From contig JAOUCV010000010.1 in NCBI GenBank assembly GCA_029859555.1, positions 1-17,992 of the forward strand: a DNA stretch of 17,992 bases, given 5' to 3'. A program made the translations under genes and the position numbers. Each line of letters starts with the position of its first letter. The first letter of the stretch is position 1. Below are positions 6,115-14,060 of the stretch, one piece after another. Origin of the DNA: Gammaproteobacteria bacterium. Its GTDB lineage: Bacteria; Pseudomonadota; Gammaproteobacteria; UBA9214. Under the pieces are notes generated by a model, which was given only the letters and a program-made list of their open reading frames with translations, was not told the origin of the DNA and did no database searches.

Positions 6115-7365
6115 TCAGGTGGTGCTCATATTGGCGGCTATGTGTGAGATTCGCACGGGTGCAGGCGGGTGAGAATCGTGAAACGCTGAATACAACGGGT
6201 CGGGCGTTAGTGTACTGGCGTTCTCCCGGTACATTTTCACCAGCGCGTGTATCAAATCTGCGCCACTGGACTGCTGCACGGCATAGGCATCGGCTTCAAA
6301 CTCGTGTTTGCGTGACAGCAATGACATCACCGGTTGTATGAAGAAGGTGAATACCGGTAATACCATCATAAACAGCATCAGCGCCATCCATGCAGAGGGT
6401 TGGCTTACCCCCAGTCCCAGGTAAAACCAGTCCTGGCCGGCGAGCCATCCCAGTAGTGCCAGTGCCGAGAGGCTTAATGCGGAGGTTGACAGCAAACGTT
6501 TCTGGATGTGTTTTAACTTGAAGTGCCCGAGTTCATGTGCGAGCACCGCCTCGATTTCCTCCGGGCTCAGGGATTCCAGCAGGGTGTCAAAGAATACGAT
6601 GCGTTTGTTGCTGCCAAAACCGGTGAAGTAGGCATTGCCGTGACCGGAACGTTTGGAGCCGTCCATAACAAAAATCCCCTTGCTGCGAAAGCCGCATTTA
6701 TCCAGCAATATCTGGATGCGTTGCTTGAGTGCGTCGTTATCCAGCGGAGAGAACTTGTTGAACAGCGGCGCAATCACCGCCGGGTAGGCCCAGAACATGA
6801 CCAGCGTGAATGCCATCCATACCGCCCACACATAAAACCACCACAGGCCACCGGAGGCTTCCATGATCCAAAGCGCCAGCGCAATCATGGGTACGCCGAT
6901 AATTGCCAGCAGCAGGGCATTTTTCAGCATGTCGATGATAAACACCTTCAGCGTGGAACGGTTGAAGCCAAAGCGCTCCTCGATAACAAAGGTGTGGTAC
7001 AGGCTGAAAGGCAGTTCCAGTAACGTCATGATCACCATGGCGCTGAGGATGACGCCGACACCGGTTATGACCGGGTGCAGTCCGGCGGCAAGCCAGTTTT
7101 TATCAAGCCAGTCGAGGCCGCCGCCGAGTGTCCAGCCGAGCAGCAGCAAGCTGTCATAGGCGAGTGCGATCATACCGATGCGCGTGTTGGTGATGGTATA
7201 GTCAGCGGCCTTGTGATGGTCCTTGAGTGGCACCTTGCCGGCAAATGAATCGGGGACGCTGTCACGATATTTTTTGACGTGAAGCAGTTGCCGGGTCGCC
7301 AGCCAGTAGCGCAATGCCAGTGAGCCTGCGAGGGCAATCAGAAACAACAGGGTAAATGTGTGCAT
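6115..7365 (-). CDS. Ste24/HtpX-like M48 zinc metalloprotease
   Basis: This is an integral membrane protease of family M48, closer to Ste24 (CAAX protease) than to the shorter HtpX; such proteins are thought to handle damaged membrane proteins. From the chosen ATG at 7365 it has 416 residues, starting MHTFTLLFLIALAG, a first membrane helix. Hydrophobic segments near 65-80, 97-118, 148-170 and 176-200 follow. The zinc site is HELGH at 277-281 inside AVLAHELGHFKLKH, with the third ligand in EFEADAYA (about 355-362). GSKRSGHGNAYFTGFG (about 236-251) is the conserved Ste24 loop. A TTG at 7428 would add 21 polar residues; it was rejected because the helix start fits the family better and the longer form overlaps the orn promoter. 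Neither start has a strong ribosome-binding site. Confidence 0.9.
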   Translation of the reverse strand: MHTFTLLFLIALAGSLALRYWLATRQLLHVKKYRDSVPDSFAGKVPLKDHHKAADYTITNTRIGMIALAYDSLLLLGWTLGGGLDWLDKNWLAAGLHPVITGVGVILSAMVIMTLLELPFSLYHTFVIEERFGFNRSTLKVFIIDMLKNALLLAIIGVPMIALALWIMEASGGLWWFYVWAVWMAFTLVMFWAYPAVIAPLFNKFSPLDNDALKQRIQILLDKCGFRSKGIFVMDGSKRSGHGNAYFTGFGSNKRIVFFDTLLESLSPEEIEAVLAHELGHFKLKHIQKRLLSTSALSLSALALLGWLAGQDWFYLGLGVSQPSAWMALMLFMMVLPVFTFFIQPVMSLLSRKHEFEADAYAVQQSSGADLIHALVKMYRENASTLTPDPLYSAFHDSHPPAPVRISHIAANMSTT

Positions 7366-7410
7366 AAGTGATAATAGTTCCGGTTTTCTGTCTTGTAGAA
7401 GATTAGCCTC

Positions 7411-7419
7411 TGGTACAAT
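7411..7419 (+). promoter_or_regulatory. Extended -10 promoter of orn
   Basis: TGGTACAAT is a TGnTATAAT-type extended -10 with one mismatch. TTGTAG lies 15 bases upstream as a weak -35. Transcription would start near 7426, giving a leader of about 32 bases that holds the AGGAAGGAAGAG ribosome-binding region before the orn ATG at 7458. Confidence 0.5.
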
Positions 7420-7457
7420 CCGACTCAACCTTAATCTTAGGAAGGAAGAGCAGCTTC

Positions 7458-8006
7458 ATGACGCTAGATCCAAATAACCTGATCTGGATTGATCTGGAAA
7501 TGACCGGACTGGATACTGTCAACGACAGTATCATTGAAATCGCAACCATTATGACCGATGCGCAGCTGAATATCCTGGCCGAAGGGCCGGTGCTGGCTAT
7601 TCACCAGCCGGATGAGTTGCTCCATGGAATGGATGAATGGAATACCAAGCAGCATGGCAAGTCAGGTCTGACCGAGCGCGTGCGCAAAAGCACCCTGACC
7701 GAGGCGGATGCCGAGAAGCAGACCATCGAATTTCTCAGTGAATATGTGCCGTCCGGGGCTTCGCCCATGTGCGGTAACAGCATCTGTCAGGATCGCCGCT
7801 TTATGGCGCGTTGCATGCCGGAGCTGGAAGCCTTCTTTCATTATCGCAATCTTGATGTCAGCACGGTCAAGGAATTGATCAAGCGCTGGGCGCCACCGGC
7901 TGCGCTGAACGGTTTCAAGAAGGGTGGTACACACCTGGCGCTGGATGATACGCGTGACTCGATTCGCGAGCTGCGCTTCTATCGCGAGCACTTTATTAAA
8001 TACTAG
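7458..8006 (+). CDS. orn: Oligoribonuclease
   Basis: Orn is a 3'-5' exonuclease that degrades short RNAs, including pGpG from cyclic di-GMP turnover, to mononucleotides. It is 182 residues (E. coli 181). It is a DEDDh exonuclease: D12 and E14 in [11 protein letters not shown]112 in [10 protein letters not shown], and H159 and D164 in [10 protein letters not shown]. The C-terminal YREHFIKY is the conserved end. The ATG is preceded by a purine-rich AGGAAGGAAGAG stretch. It stands alone on this strand, diverging from the M48 protease gene and converging on the sulfurtransferase gene. The 91 bases after its stop (8007-8097) show no clear terminator or gene. Confidence 0.98.
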   Translation: MTLDPNNLIWIDLEMTGLDTVNDSIIEIATIMTDAQLNILAEGPVLAIHQPDELLHGMDEWNTKQHGKSGLTERVRKSTLTEADAEKQTIEFLSEYVPSGASPMCGNSICQDRRFMARCMPELEAFFHYRNLDVSTVKELIKRWAPPAALNGFKKGGTHLALDDTRDSIRELRFYREHFIKY

Positions 8007-8097
8007 AGCGTGTCCGGCTTTCCTGTCTGCGCAGGGTATGCCGGTATCTGCTTAGCTGTATCTGGGGCCAGTATTCCCTCTCCCCCGGCCAGCTCGT

Positions 8098-8913
8098 TTA
8101 CTCCACGGGCAGGTCCGGATTGTTCCCCCAGTCAGACCATGAACCCGGGTAACCCTTTATACGCTGATACCCCAGGTGTTTGAGCACCATGTAGCTGTGT
8201 GCCGAACGATGATGCGTCTGACAATAGGTGATAATTTCCTTGTCCGGGGTTATGCCCAGCGGTGTCAGTAAGGCCTGCAGTGTGTCGTCTGTCTTGAAGC
8301 GCATGTTGCGCCGGGTATCGATGGCTTCGGTCCAGCTGAAGTTTATGGCCCCGGGAATATGACCGGCGCGTGCAGCGAAATTTTTTATGCCGTTATATTC
8401 ATCCGGACTGCGCACATCAAGCAGGCGGCAGTCATCATTGCCCAGCTGTGCACTGATATAGGCACTGTCCGCCAGGGGTTCGCTATTGCGTTCTACCCGA
8501 AATGTCCTTGCGGTCGGTGGCGTAGGCGTGGTTTCGGTCGGGTGCCCCTCGTTCGCCCAGCTGTGCAGTCCGCCGTTTAGCAACGAGTAGTGACGATGAC
8601 CGGCAACCTCCAGTGTCCAGCACAAACGGGCGGCGCGTCCACCGCCTTCATCGTCATAGGCAACCACGTGAGTGTCAGCGTCGATGCCGAGCGATGAGAA
8701 CAGGCTGGCAAGGGTTGCATCATCCGGTACCAGTCCCATAACAGGCTTGCGGCTGGCAATGATATGCAGGTATTCCAGCTGCACGGCACCGGGTATGTGC
8801 ATCTTCAGATAGCTTTCGGCTTTATTCAGATCAACAATGAGAAGATTGCTGTAACCTAATGATTCTTCAAGATTGTCAGGTTCAATTAATAGCGGAAACT
8901 TGTCGATGGTCAT
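8098..8913 (-). CDS. Two-domain rhodanese-type sulfurtransferase
   Basis: This is a 271-residue thiosulfate or mercaptopyruvate sulfurtransferase with two rhodanese domains. The N-terminal domain (about 8-130) lacks a catalytic Cys and has VVAYDDEGGGRAARL in its place. The C-terminal domain (about 150-265) carries the catalytic C231 in ITYCQTHHRS, followed by LKHLGYQRIKGYPGSWSDW, the usual end. The loop CQTHHRS differs from the CGSGVTA type of mercaptopyruvate enzymes, so thiosulfate is the likelier donor, though the substrate is not settled. The enzyme moves sulfane sulfur to cyanide or a thiol acceptor. Its ATG, with AGGA upstream, is 22 bases after glcF, so it probably belongs to the glc transcript. 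Confidence 0.92.
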   Translation of the reverse strand: MTIDKFPLLIEPDNLEESLGYSNLLIVDLNKAESYLKMHIPGAVQLEYLHIIASRKPVMGLVPDDATLASLFSSLGIDADTHVVAYDDEGGGRAARLCWTLEVAGHRHYSLLNGGLHSWANEGHPTETTPTPPTARTFRVERNSEPLADSAYISAQLGNDDCRLLDVRSPDEYNGIKNFAARAGHIPGAINFSWTEAIDTRRNMRFKTDDTLQALLTPLGITPDKEIITYCQTHHRSAHSYMVLKHLGYQRIKGYPGSWSDWGNNPDLPVE

Positions 8914-8935
8914 GCTGGTTCCTGGTTATTTCCCG

Positions 8936-10159
8936 TTACGGTATCAGGGCGTCAAGGTATTCAATCCAGTGCTTGACCGGCACTTCTGCATGGCTTGCCA
9001 TGTGCGCCAGGCAGCCTATATTTGCTGTCGCTATCATATCAGGCTGTCCGGCTTGCAGGGCGGCGAGCTTGTTGTCACGCAGTCTCCCTGACAGTTGCGG
9101 TTGCAGGATAGAGTAGGTGCCTGCCGAGCCACAACAGAGGTGGCTGTCTGTGACAGGAGTTAATGTATATCCCGCCTGTCCCAGTATCTGTTCAACGCTT
9201 CCGGTAATGCGTTGCGCATGTTGCAGGGTGCAGGGTGAATGGAAGGCAATCTTCTGGTTACCGGCCGCTTGCCTGATGACGGTCCTGAAGTCCTCGGCGG
9301 CAATGATTTCACTGATGTCTTTTGCCAGTTCGCTGACGCGGCTGGCCTTGTCTGCATAGGCTGTATCATTTGCCAGTAGTTGTCCGTAATCCTTGACCAT
9401 GGGGGCGCAGCCACTGGCGGTGACGACAACGGCTTGCGCACCCTGTTCAATGTCCGGCCACCAGGCATCAATGTTGCGACGCATGAAGCCGAGAGCCTCG
9501 TCAGTCGCGCCAAGGTGATGACTGACAGCGCCGCAACAGCCACTGCTGGAACGGGTTAGGGTTTGAATGCCCAGGGCATGTAATACCCGTATGGTGGCGG
9601 CATTGATTTGTGGTGACATTGCATCCTGAACACAACCGGTCAGTAACAGTATGCGGCGTGCATGCTGCTGTTGCGGGCGAGGGCGTTTGTCCTTGCTGCG
9701 CACGGGTATCTTTTGCTTCATGGCAGCGGGCAACAGTGGCCGTAACAACTGTGCTGTTCTCAGCAGGGGTGTGAAGCGGGCAGGCCAGGGCAATACCAGT
9801 CGCAGTGCGCGCCGGACAAGCCGCGCAGGCAGCGGCCGCGGTACAGACTGTTCCAGCAATTCCCGGCCAGTGTCCAGCAGCAGGTGATAGTCCACGCCTG
9901 ACGGACAGGTGGTTTCACAGGCTCGACAGGTCAGGCAACGGTCAAGGTGCAGTTGTGTCTTGTCAGTGGGCTTGTTGCCTTCCAGTACCTGCTTGATCAG
10001 ATAAATTCTGCCGCGCGGTCCATCCAGTTCGTCGCCGGTGAGCTGATAGGTTGGACAGGTGGCATTGCAAAAACCGCAGTGTACGCAGTTACGCAGAATT
10101 TCATTGGCCCGCGTGCCGGATTCGGTAGCCAGCAATGCCTGTGGCAGGGACGTCTGCAT
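8936..10159 (-). CDS. glcF: Glycolate dehydrogenase iron-sulfur subunit GlcF
   Basis: GlcF is the Fe-S electron-transfer subunit of the membrane-linked glycolate dehydrogenase (GlcDEF), which oxidises glycolate to glyoxylate. Its 407 residues equal the E. coli length. Two [4Fe-4S] motifs are near the N-terminus: C25, C28, C31, C35 (CVHCGFCNATCP) and C75, C78, C81, C85 (CLTCRACETTCPSG). Two CCG-type domains follow, SSSGCCGAVSHHLG and DSHLCCGSAGTYS, as in heterodisulfide reductase-like proteins. The gene begins 2 bases after the glcE stop (TAG-AC-ATG), which implies translational coupling. Its clusters depend on a machinery like the ISC system encoded further right. Confidence 0.95.
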   Translation of the reverse strand: MQTSLPQALLATESGTRANEILRNCVHCGFCNATCPTYQLTGDELDGPRGRIYLIKQVLEGNKPTDKTQLHLDRCLTCRACETTCPSGVDYHLLLDTGRELLEQSVPRPLPARLVRRALRLVLPWPARFTPLLRTAQLLRPLLPAAMKQKIPVRSKDKRPRPQQQHARRILLLTGCVQDAMSPQINAATIRVLHALGIQTLTRSSSGCCGAVSHHLGATDEALGFMRRNIDAWWPDIEQGAQAVVVTASGCAPMVKDYGQLLANDTAYADKASRVSELAKDISEIIAAEDFRTVIRQAAGNQKIAFHSPCTLQHAQRITGSVEQILGQAGYTLTPVTDSHLCCGSAGTYSILQPQLSGRLRDNKLAALQAGQPDMIATANIGCLAHMASHAEVPVKHWIEYLDALIP

Positions 10160-10161
10160 GT

Positions 10162-11217
10162 CTACAGCTCCGGGTACATGCGGCCGGGGTTGAAAATGCC
10201 GGCCGGGTCGAGCCTGTGCTTGAGGCGCTGGTGCAAGGCCAGCATGGCCGGTTGTAATGGCTGGAAAACAGCGCTGTCGCGATCACCGCCGCGGAACAGG
10301 GTGGCGTGTCCGCCGGCAGCGGTCACGCAATGGCGGACCACATCAGCAGCCAGGTCGGTTTTCAGCCAGCGTTGTGCGCCGCCCCAGTCCAGCAAGGTTG
10401 CCCCGTCCAGTGTCAGGGGGGGTGTTGCTGCCGGTACGGACAGTCGCCACAGTGGTGTCTCACCGGAAAAGAAAGGCAGTTGCTGTTCGCGCAATTGCTT
10501 CCAGAATTGAGTTGCGTCATCCAGTAATTCACCGCCAAGAGTGTTGACAGCAGCCTGTACGCCTTCAGTCATGCCGGAGAGTCGTACATACATTGCGCCA
10601 TCCATGTAGCAGGCACCGGACAGCGGCAGGGGCTGGCCGGCCCAGCGGTTAAACAGTTCCACGGCAGTCGCGGCGCTGCAGTGCTGCACCAGGGTTGTTT
10701 CCAGTTGTGGGAGTGGTAACACTTTCAGGTGTGCATCGAGCAGTACCGCCAGTGTACCGAGTGAGCCGGTCAAGGTACGGGACAGATCGTAGCCGGCCAC
10801 ATTTTTCATGACCTGGCCGCCAAGGCGCAGGTATTCACCCTTGCCGTTGATGCAGTTGACGCCCAGTACAAAGTCGCGCACTGCGCCGGTGTAAGGGCGA
10901 CGCGGGCCCGAGATGCCGCTGGCAATGCAGCCGCCTAGGGTTGCGGCATTGCCAAAATGAGGTGGTTCAAAAGGCAGCATCTGTCCTTCTTTTTCCAGCA
11001 CGGCTTCCAGTTCTGACAGCGATGTGCCGGCACGTACGGAAACCACCAGTTCCGAGGGTGTGTAATCGATAATGCCCTGGTGCCCGTCAAGCGACAGGGT
11101 GTCGCCACTTGTGGCGCGCCCGTAAAACGACTTGCTGTTACCACCGCAAATCACCAGCGGAGAACGGCTGGCTGCAGCGGATTGCACCTGTTGTTGTAAA
11201 TCCTGTTGAATCGTCAT
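10162..11217 (-). CDS. glcE: Glycolate dehydrogenase FAD-binding subunit GlcE
   Basis: GlcE is the second flavin-type subunit of glycolate dehydrogenase. It is 351 residues (E. coli 350). The N-terminal FAD-binding PCMH-type domain includes LVICGGNSKSFYGR, ELVVSVRAGTSLSELEAVL, EPPHFGNAATLGGCIASG and SGPRRPYTGAVRDFVLG. The segment GQVMKNVAGYDLSRTLTGSLGTLAVL continues it. The C-terminal AMLALHQRLKHRLDPAGIFNPGR is the standard end of the family. It lies 50 bases after glcD and 2 bases before glcF in one operon. The first visible residues (MTIQQDLQQQVQSAAAS) are a plausible start. Confidence 0.95.
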   Translation of the reverse strand: MTIQQDLQQQVQSAAASRSPLVICGGNSKSFYGRATSGDTLSLDGHQGIIDYTPSELVVSVRAGTSLSELEAVLEKEGQMLPFEPPHFGNAATLGGCIASGISGPRRPYTGAVRDFVLGVNCINGKGEYLRLGGQVMKNVAGYDLSRTLTGSLGTLAVLLDAHLKVLPLPQLETTLVQHCSAATAVELFNRWAGQPLPLSGACYMDGAMYVRLSGMTEGVQAAVNTLGGELLDDATQFWKQLREQQLPFFSGETPLWRLSVPAATPPLTLDGATLLDWGGAQRWLKTDLAADVVRHCVTAAGGHATLFRGGDRDSAVFQPLQPAMLALHQRLKHRLDPAGIFNPGRMYPEL

Positions 11218-11267
11218 CGTCGGAGTTTCACGGCATGCACCTGTTTTTTTCAGTGATGACTGTGCAG

Positions 11268-12722
11268 TTAAAAGCGTTCAAGCTCGGGGTGTGGCAGTTC
11301 ACCATGGTGTACATGCATGGCGCCAAATTCGGCACAGCGATGCAGCGTCGGTATGGCCTTGCCGGGGTTCAGCAGCTTGTCCGGATCGAAGGCATGCTTG
11401 ATGTCATGGAATTGTTGCAGTTCGGCATTGTTGAACTGTACACACATCTGGTTGATTTTCTCCATGCCAACACCGTGCTCGCCGGTGATGGTGCCGCCAA
11501 CCTCGACACACAGTTCCAGTATCTTGCCACCGAGTTCTTCCGTGCGCTCCAGTTCCCCGGGTATATTGGCATCGTAAAGAATCAGTGGATGCAGGTTACC
11601 GTCGCCGGCATGGAAAACATTGCAGATCGGCAGCTGGTATTCCGCGGATAACGTGTTGATGCGGTTGAGTACCTGAGCAAGGTGTTTGCGCGGGATGGTG
11701 CCGTCCATGCAGTAGTAGTCCGGGGATAATCGGCCCATGGCCGGAAAAGCGGCCTTGCGTCCGGCCCAGAACCGCTGGCGTTCCTGCTCGTCGCGTGACA
11801 CCTGCTGACTGGTCGCGCCGGCCTCTGTAAAGACACGTTCAACGCGTTCTATTTGTGCACTTACATCGGCCTGGGTGCCGTCAAGTTCGCACAGCAGGAT
11901 GGCAGCGGCGTCTTTCGGGTAGCCGGTGTTAATGAATTTATCAACCGCCTCGATCGCCGGTCGGTCCAGCAACTCGAGGCCGGCTGGAATGATACCGCTG
12001 GCAATAGTAGCGGTAACCGCGGTGCCGGCCGCGTTGACCGAGTCGAACGATGCCATAACGACTTGAGCAACTTCGGGGCAGGGCAGCAGTTTTACGGTAA
12101 TTTCGATGGTAATCGCCAGCAGTCCTTCCGAACCGGTGAGTAGCGCCAGCAGGTCGTAACCGGGGGCATCCAGTGCCTGACTGCCAATCGTCAGTTGCTC
12201 TCCGTCAATGGTCAGTACCTCCAGTGCCTGGATATTGTGCGTTGTCAGTCCATACTTGAGGCAGTGCACGCCGCCGGCATTCTCGGCAACGTTACCGCCA
12301 ATAGAACAGGCAAGCTGTGAAGAGGGGTCCGGTGCATAGTAGAGGCCATAGGCGGCCGCGGCAGCGGAGATAGCAAGATTGGTAACGCCGGGTTGTACCC
12401 GTGCTGTACGGTTCTGCGGATCAATCTCGATGATGCGGTTAAACCTTGCCAGGCTGAGCAGGATGCCCTGTGCATGCGGCAGTGCACCGCCAGACAGGCC
12501 GGTTCCCGAACCGCGTGCTACAACCGGCACCTTGTTTTCCGAACAGATTTGCAGGGCAATACGTATTTGCTGTTCGGTTTCCGGAATAACAACGGCCAGC
12601 GGCAATGTACGGTAGGCAGATAGTGCATCACATTCGTACGGACGCAGATCTTCCGCATGTGAAAGTACACAATGCTCCGGTAATTGCGCCAGCAACTGCG
12701 TAATGATGGCTTTAACAGACAT
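11268..12722 (-). CDS. glcD: Glycolate dehydrogenase catalytic subunit GlcD
   Basis: GlcD is the FAD-linked catalytic subunit that oxidises glycolate (or D-lactate) to the 2-oxo acid. It is 484 residues (E. coli 499). The FAD-binding domain has PVVARGSGTGLSGGALPH, RVQPGVTNLAISAAAAAYG and SIGGNVAENAGGVHCLKYG, then GYDLLALLTGSEGLLAITIE. The C-terminal domain has NVFHAGDGNLHPLI and GGTITGEHGVGMEKI, the active-site and metal-binding stretches of the FAD-oxidase C family, and ends NPGKAIPTLHRC plus about 20 extra residues. It is the first gene of glcD-glcE-glcF-sulfurtransferase. No strong ribosome-binding site precedes the ATG. A perfect TTGACA (minus strand, 12741-12736) lies only 13 bases upstream, too close to be a normal -35 for this start. 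Confidence 0.95.
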   Translation of the reverse strand: MSVKAIITQLLAQLPEHCVLSHAEDLRPYECDALSAYRTLPLAVVIPETEQQIRIALQICSENKVPVVARGSGTGLSGGALPHAQGILLSLARFNRIIEIDPQNRTARVQPGVTNLAISAAAAAYGLYYAPDPSSQLACSIGGNVAENAGGVHCLKYGLTTHNIQALEVLTIDGEQLTIGSQALDAPGYDLLALLTGSEGLLAITIEITVKLLPCPEVAQVVMASFDSVNAAGTAVTATIASGIIPAGLELLDRPAIEAVDKFINTGYPKDAAAILLCELDGTQADVSAQIERVERVFTEAGATSQQVSRDEQERQRFWAGRKAAFPAMGRLSPDYYCMDGTIPRKHLAQVLNRINTLSAEYQLPICNVFHAGDGNLHPLILYDANIPGELERTEELGGKILELCVEVGGTITGEHGVGMEKINQMCVQFNNAELQQFHDIKHAFDPDKLLNPGKAIPTLHRCAEFGAMHVHHGELPHPELERF

Positions 12723-12739
12723 GAATATGGTTTTATGTC

Positions 12740-12838
12740 AACTGTTACAGTGTAATCAAGATATGCCAATTATCGCCGATAGCGCTACAAATACCAGCAC
12801 TTTGCGTCTCTGCAGTTATTAAGCAGTTAACAGTTAAC
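12740..12838. promoter_or_regulatory. Divergent intergenic region with repeated CAGTTA motifs
   Basis: CAGTTA occurs three times on the plus strand, at 12813, 12824 and 12831, the last two in tandem as CAGTTAACAGTTAAC. AACTGTTA at 12740-12747 is the inverse of TAACAGTT at 12828-12835. This region separates glcD (leftward) from the yqiB-like gene (rightward). On the minus strand TTGATT followed 16 bases on by CATAAA could be a glcD promoter. On the plus strand TATGAT at 12843-12848 could be a -10. The repeats could be operator half-sites for an unseen regulator; none is encoded in the window. Confidence 0.4.
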
Positions 12839-12854
12839 ATGATATGATCGGAAC

Positions 12855-13376
12855 ATGGATTGCACAGTCAGACATTTTTTGCACAACGGTATCCCTGCAC
12901 AAAGCTTTGCAGGCTTGATGGAATTGTATGAATCCAACTACATCCGCTTGCGCAATCTGGTTCCGGACCTGGATGCCATGCCTGACGAGGTCTGTTCACA
13001 GATTGACGGTGTACTTGAATTACACCTGCGCATCGTCGAGCGCTGCAAGTTCACCACGACACTGAATCTGACCTACCATTTTCACGATCAGCAGGGCAGT
13101 TTTCCGGCGCCGGATATGCAGGTGCGCATGTATCATGACGCGCAGGTTGGTGAAGTGATCTCCTGTGGCCGACGTCGTGGCGTGCGCCACGCCAGCTATA
13201 ATCGCATGTATAACCGCTACACGCTGGTTGAAAAGTGGCGCATGAACAGATTTTTGCAAAAATGGCTGGGTTATTGCCTGATGCAGGGACACCGTTTTAT
13301 CCCCGGCAGGGTGGTAGTACCTGACGCGGCGGACCGCCAGGCCGCCAAAAAACCGTTACTTAGCGTTGAATCCTGA
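12855..13376 (+). CDS. yqiB: YqiB-family DUF1249 protein
   Basis: This is a small cytoplasmic protein of the DUF1249 (YqiB) family, whose role is not known in detail. The region LMELYESNYIRLRNLVPDLD matches the family start, as do the core PDMQVRMYHDAQVGEVIS and the C-terminal QKWLGYCLMQGHRFIP. From ATG 12855 it is 173 residues, longer than E. coli YqiB (140) at both ends. The ATG at 12918 (residue 22), preceded by AGG at a sensible distance, would remove a poorly conserved N-terminus and may be the true start. A possible -10 at 12843-12848 would place the transcript start almost on the first ATG. The C-terminal tail after HRFIP is variable. It is not obviously tied to iscR, which has its own promoter. 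Confidence 0.85.
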   Translation: MDCTVRHFLHNGIPAQSFAGLMELYESNYIRLRNLVPDLDAMPDEVCSQIDGVLELHLRIVERCKFTTTLNLTYHFHDQQGSFPAPDMQVRMYHDAQVGEVISCGRRRGVRHASYNRMYNRYTLVEKWRMNRFLQKWLGYCLMQGHRFIPGRVVVPDAADRQAAKKPLLSVES

Positions 13377-13421
13377 AGAATTTTCCTGCCCGTATATCTC
13401 TCCTGAGTAGTATCCAAAACC

Positions 13422-13450
13422 TTGCCAGTTACCCCGGACTGCCGCATAAT
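13422..13450 (+). promoter_or_regulatory. Sigma70 promoter of the isc operon
   Basis: TTGCCA at 13422-13427 and CATAAT at 13445-13450 are each five of six to consensus and are separated by exactly 17 bases. Transcription would start near 13457, inside the IscR operator. A leader of about 70 bases precedes the iscR ATG at 13527. Confidence 0.8.
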
Positions 13451-13452
13451 TA

Positions 13453-13477
13453 GTACCTGAGTATTTTAGTAGGTTAT
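13453..13477. promoter_or_regulatory. Type 1 IscR operator
   Basis: The 25 bases form an imperfect palindrome with left arm TACCTGAGTA and right arm TAGTAGGTTAT around TTT. They agree with about 21 of 25 positions of the type 1 IscR consensus as I recall it. The site overlaps the predicted transcript start, so [2Fe-2S]-IscR bound here should block initiation. A lone half-site, CCTGAGTA, occurs upstream near 13402-13409. Confidence 0.75.
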
Positions 13478-13526
13478 TGGCTGCCGGACAGACATGTGTC
13501 CGTTGGCTTGTTGACGGGTAAACGAG

Positions 13527-14003
13527 ATGAGGCTTTCAACCAAAGGGCGTTATGCAGTAACGGCCATGCTCGATCTGGCGATTCGGTATGACGATGGCCC
13601 GGTGACGCTGGCGGATATTTCTGAAACCCAGGGTATTTCGCTGTCGTATCTTGAACAGCTGTTTGCGAAGCTGAAAAAGAAGGGTCTGGTGACTGGCTTG
13701 CGTGGCCCGGGTGGTGGTTACCGCCTGGCACATGGTCCAGCGGAAATCACCATTGCCAGGATACTCAACGCCATCGGTGAAAGCATTGATGCCACCTTGT
13801 GTGAAGGTAAAGAGGATTGCCAGGAGGGTGAACGCTGCCTGACGCATGCATTGTGGCAAAAACTTGGCGCGGAAATCTACGGATTTCTGAACGATATTAC
13901 GCTGGCCGGTTTTCTTGACAGGGAGAAGGTGAGTGAAATTGTGCGGCGACAACAGAACACTGTGACAATGGAAACGCCCGGGTTGGTCAGTACTATTGTC
14001 TGA
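13527..14003 (+). CDS. iscR: Iron-sulfur cluster assembly regulator IscR
   Basis: IscR is an Rrf2-family transcription factor that senses Fe-S status through a [2Fe-2S] cluster and represses its own isc operon when the cluster is bound. It is 158 residues (E. coli 162). The N-terminal winged helix MRLSTKGRYAVTAMLDLA includes a recognition region ISLSYLEQLFAKLKKKGLV and the wing RGPGGGYRLA. The cluster ligands are C92, C98, C104 and H107 in LCEGKEDCQEGERCLTH, exactly as in E. coli. The operator and promoter at 13422-13477 fit autorepression. It is the first gene of the operon, 57 bases before iscS. Confidence 0.97.
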   Translation: MRLSTKGRYAVTAMLDLAIRYDDGPVTLADISETQGISLSYLEQLFAKLKKKGLVTGLRGPGGGYRLAHGPAEITIARILNAIGESIDATLCEGKEDCQEGERCLTHALWQKLGAEIYGFLNDITLAGFLDREKVSEIVRRQQNTVTMETPGLVSTIV

Positions 14004-14060
14004 TCGTTTGGCCAGGCAGGTTATTCTGGATTTTGTGAGACAAACTTACAGGTATACCAA

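Noticed and set aside
6523..7023. Plus-strand open frame of 166 codons
   Set aside because: It is fully antisense to the M48 protease gene, whose zinc motifs are clear; the predicted protein has no family features.
7366..7428. TTG start adding 21 residues to the M48 protease
   Set aside because: The added segment is polar and lies over the orn promoter; the ATG at 7365 begins directly with the expected membrane helix.
8007..8097. Possible terminator or small gene between orn and the sulfurtransferase
   Set aside because: GC-rich stretches are present, but no stable hairpin with a T run and no open frame with a ribosome-binding site.
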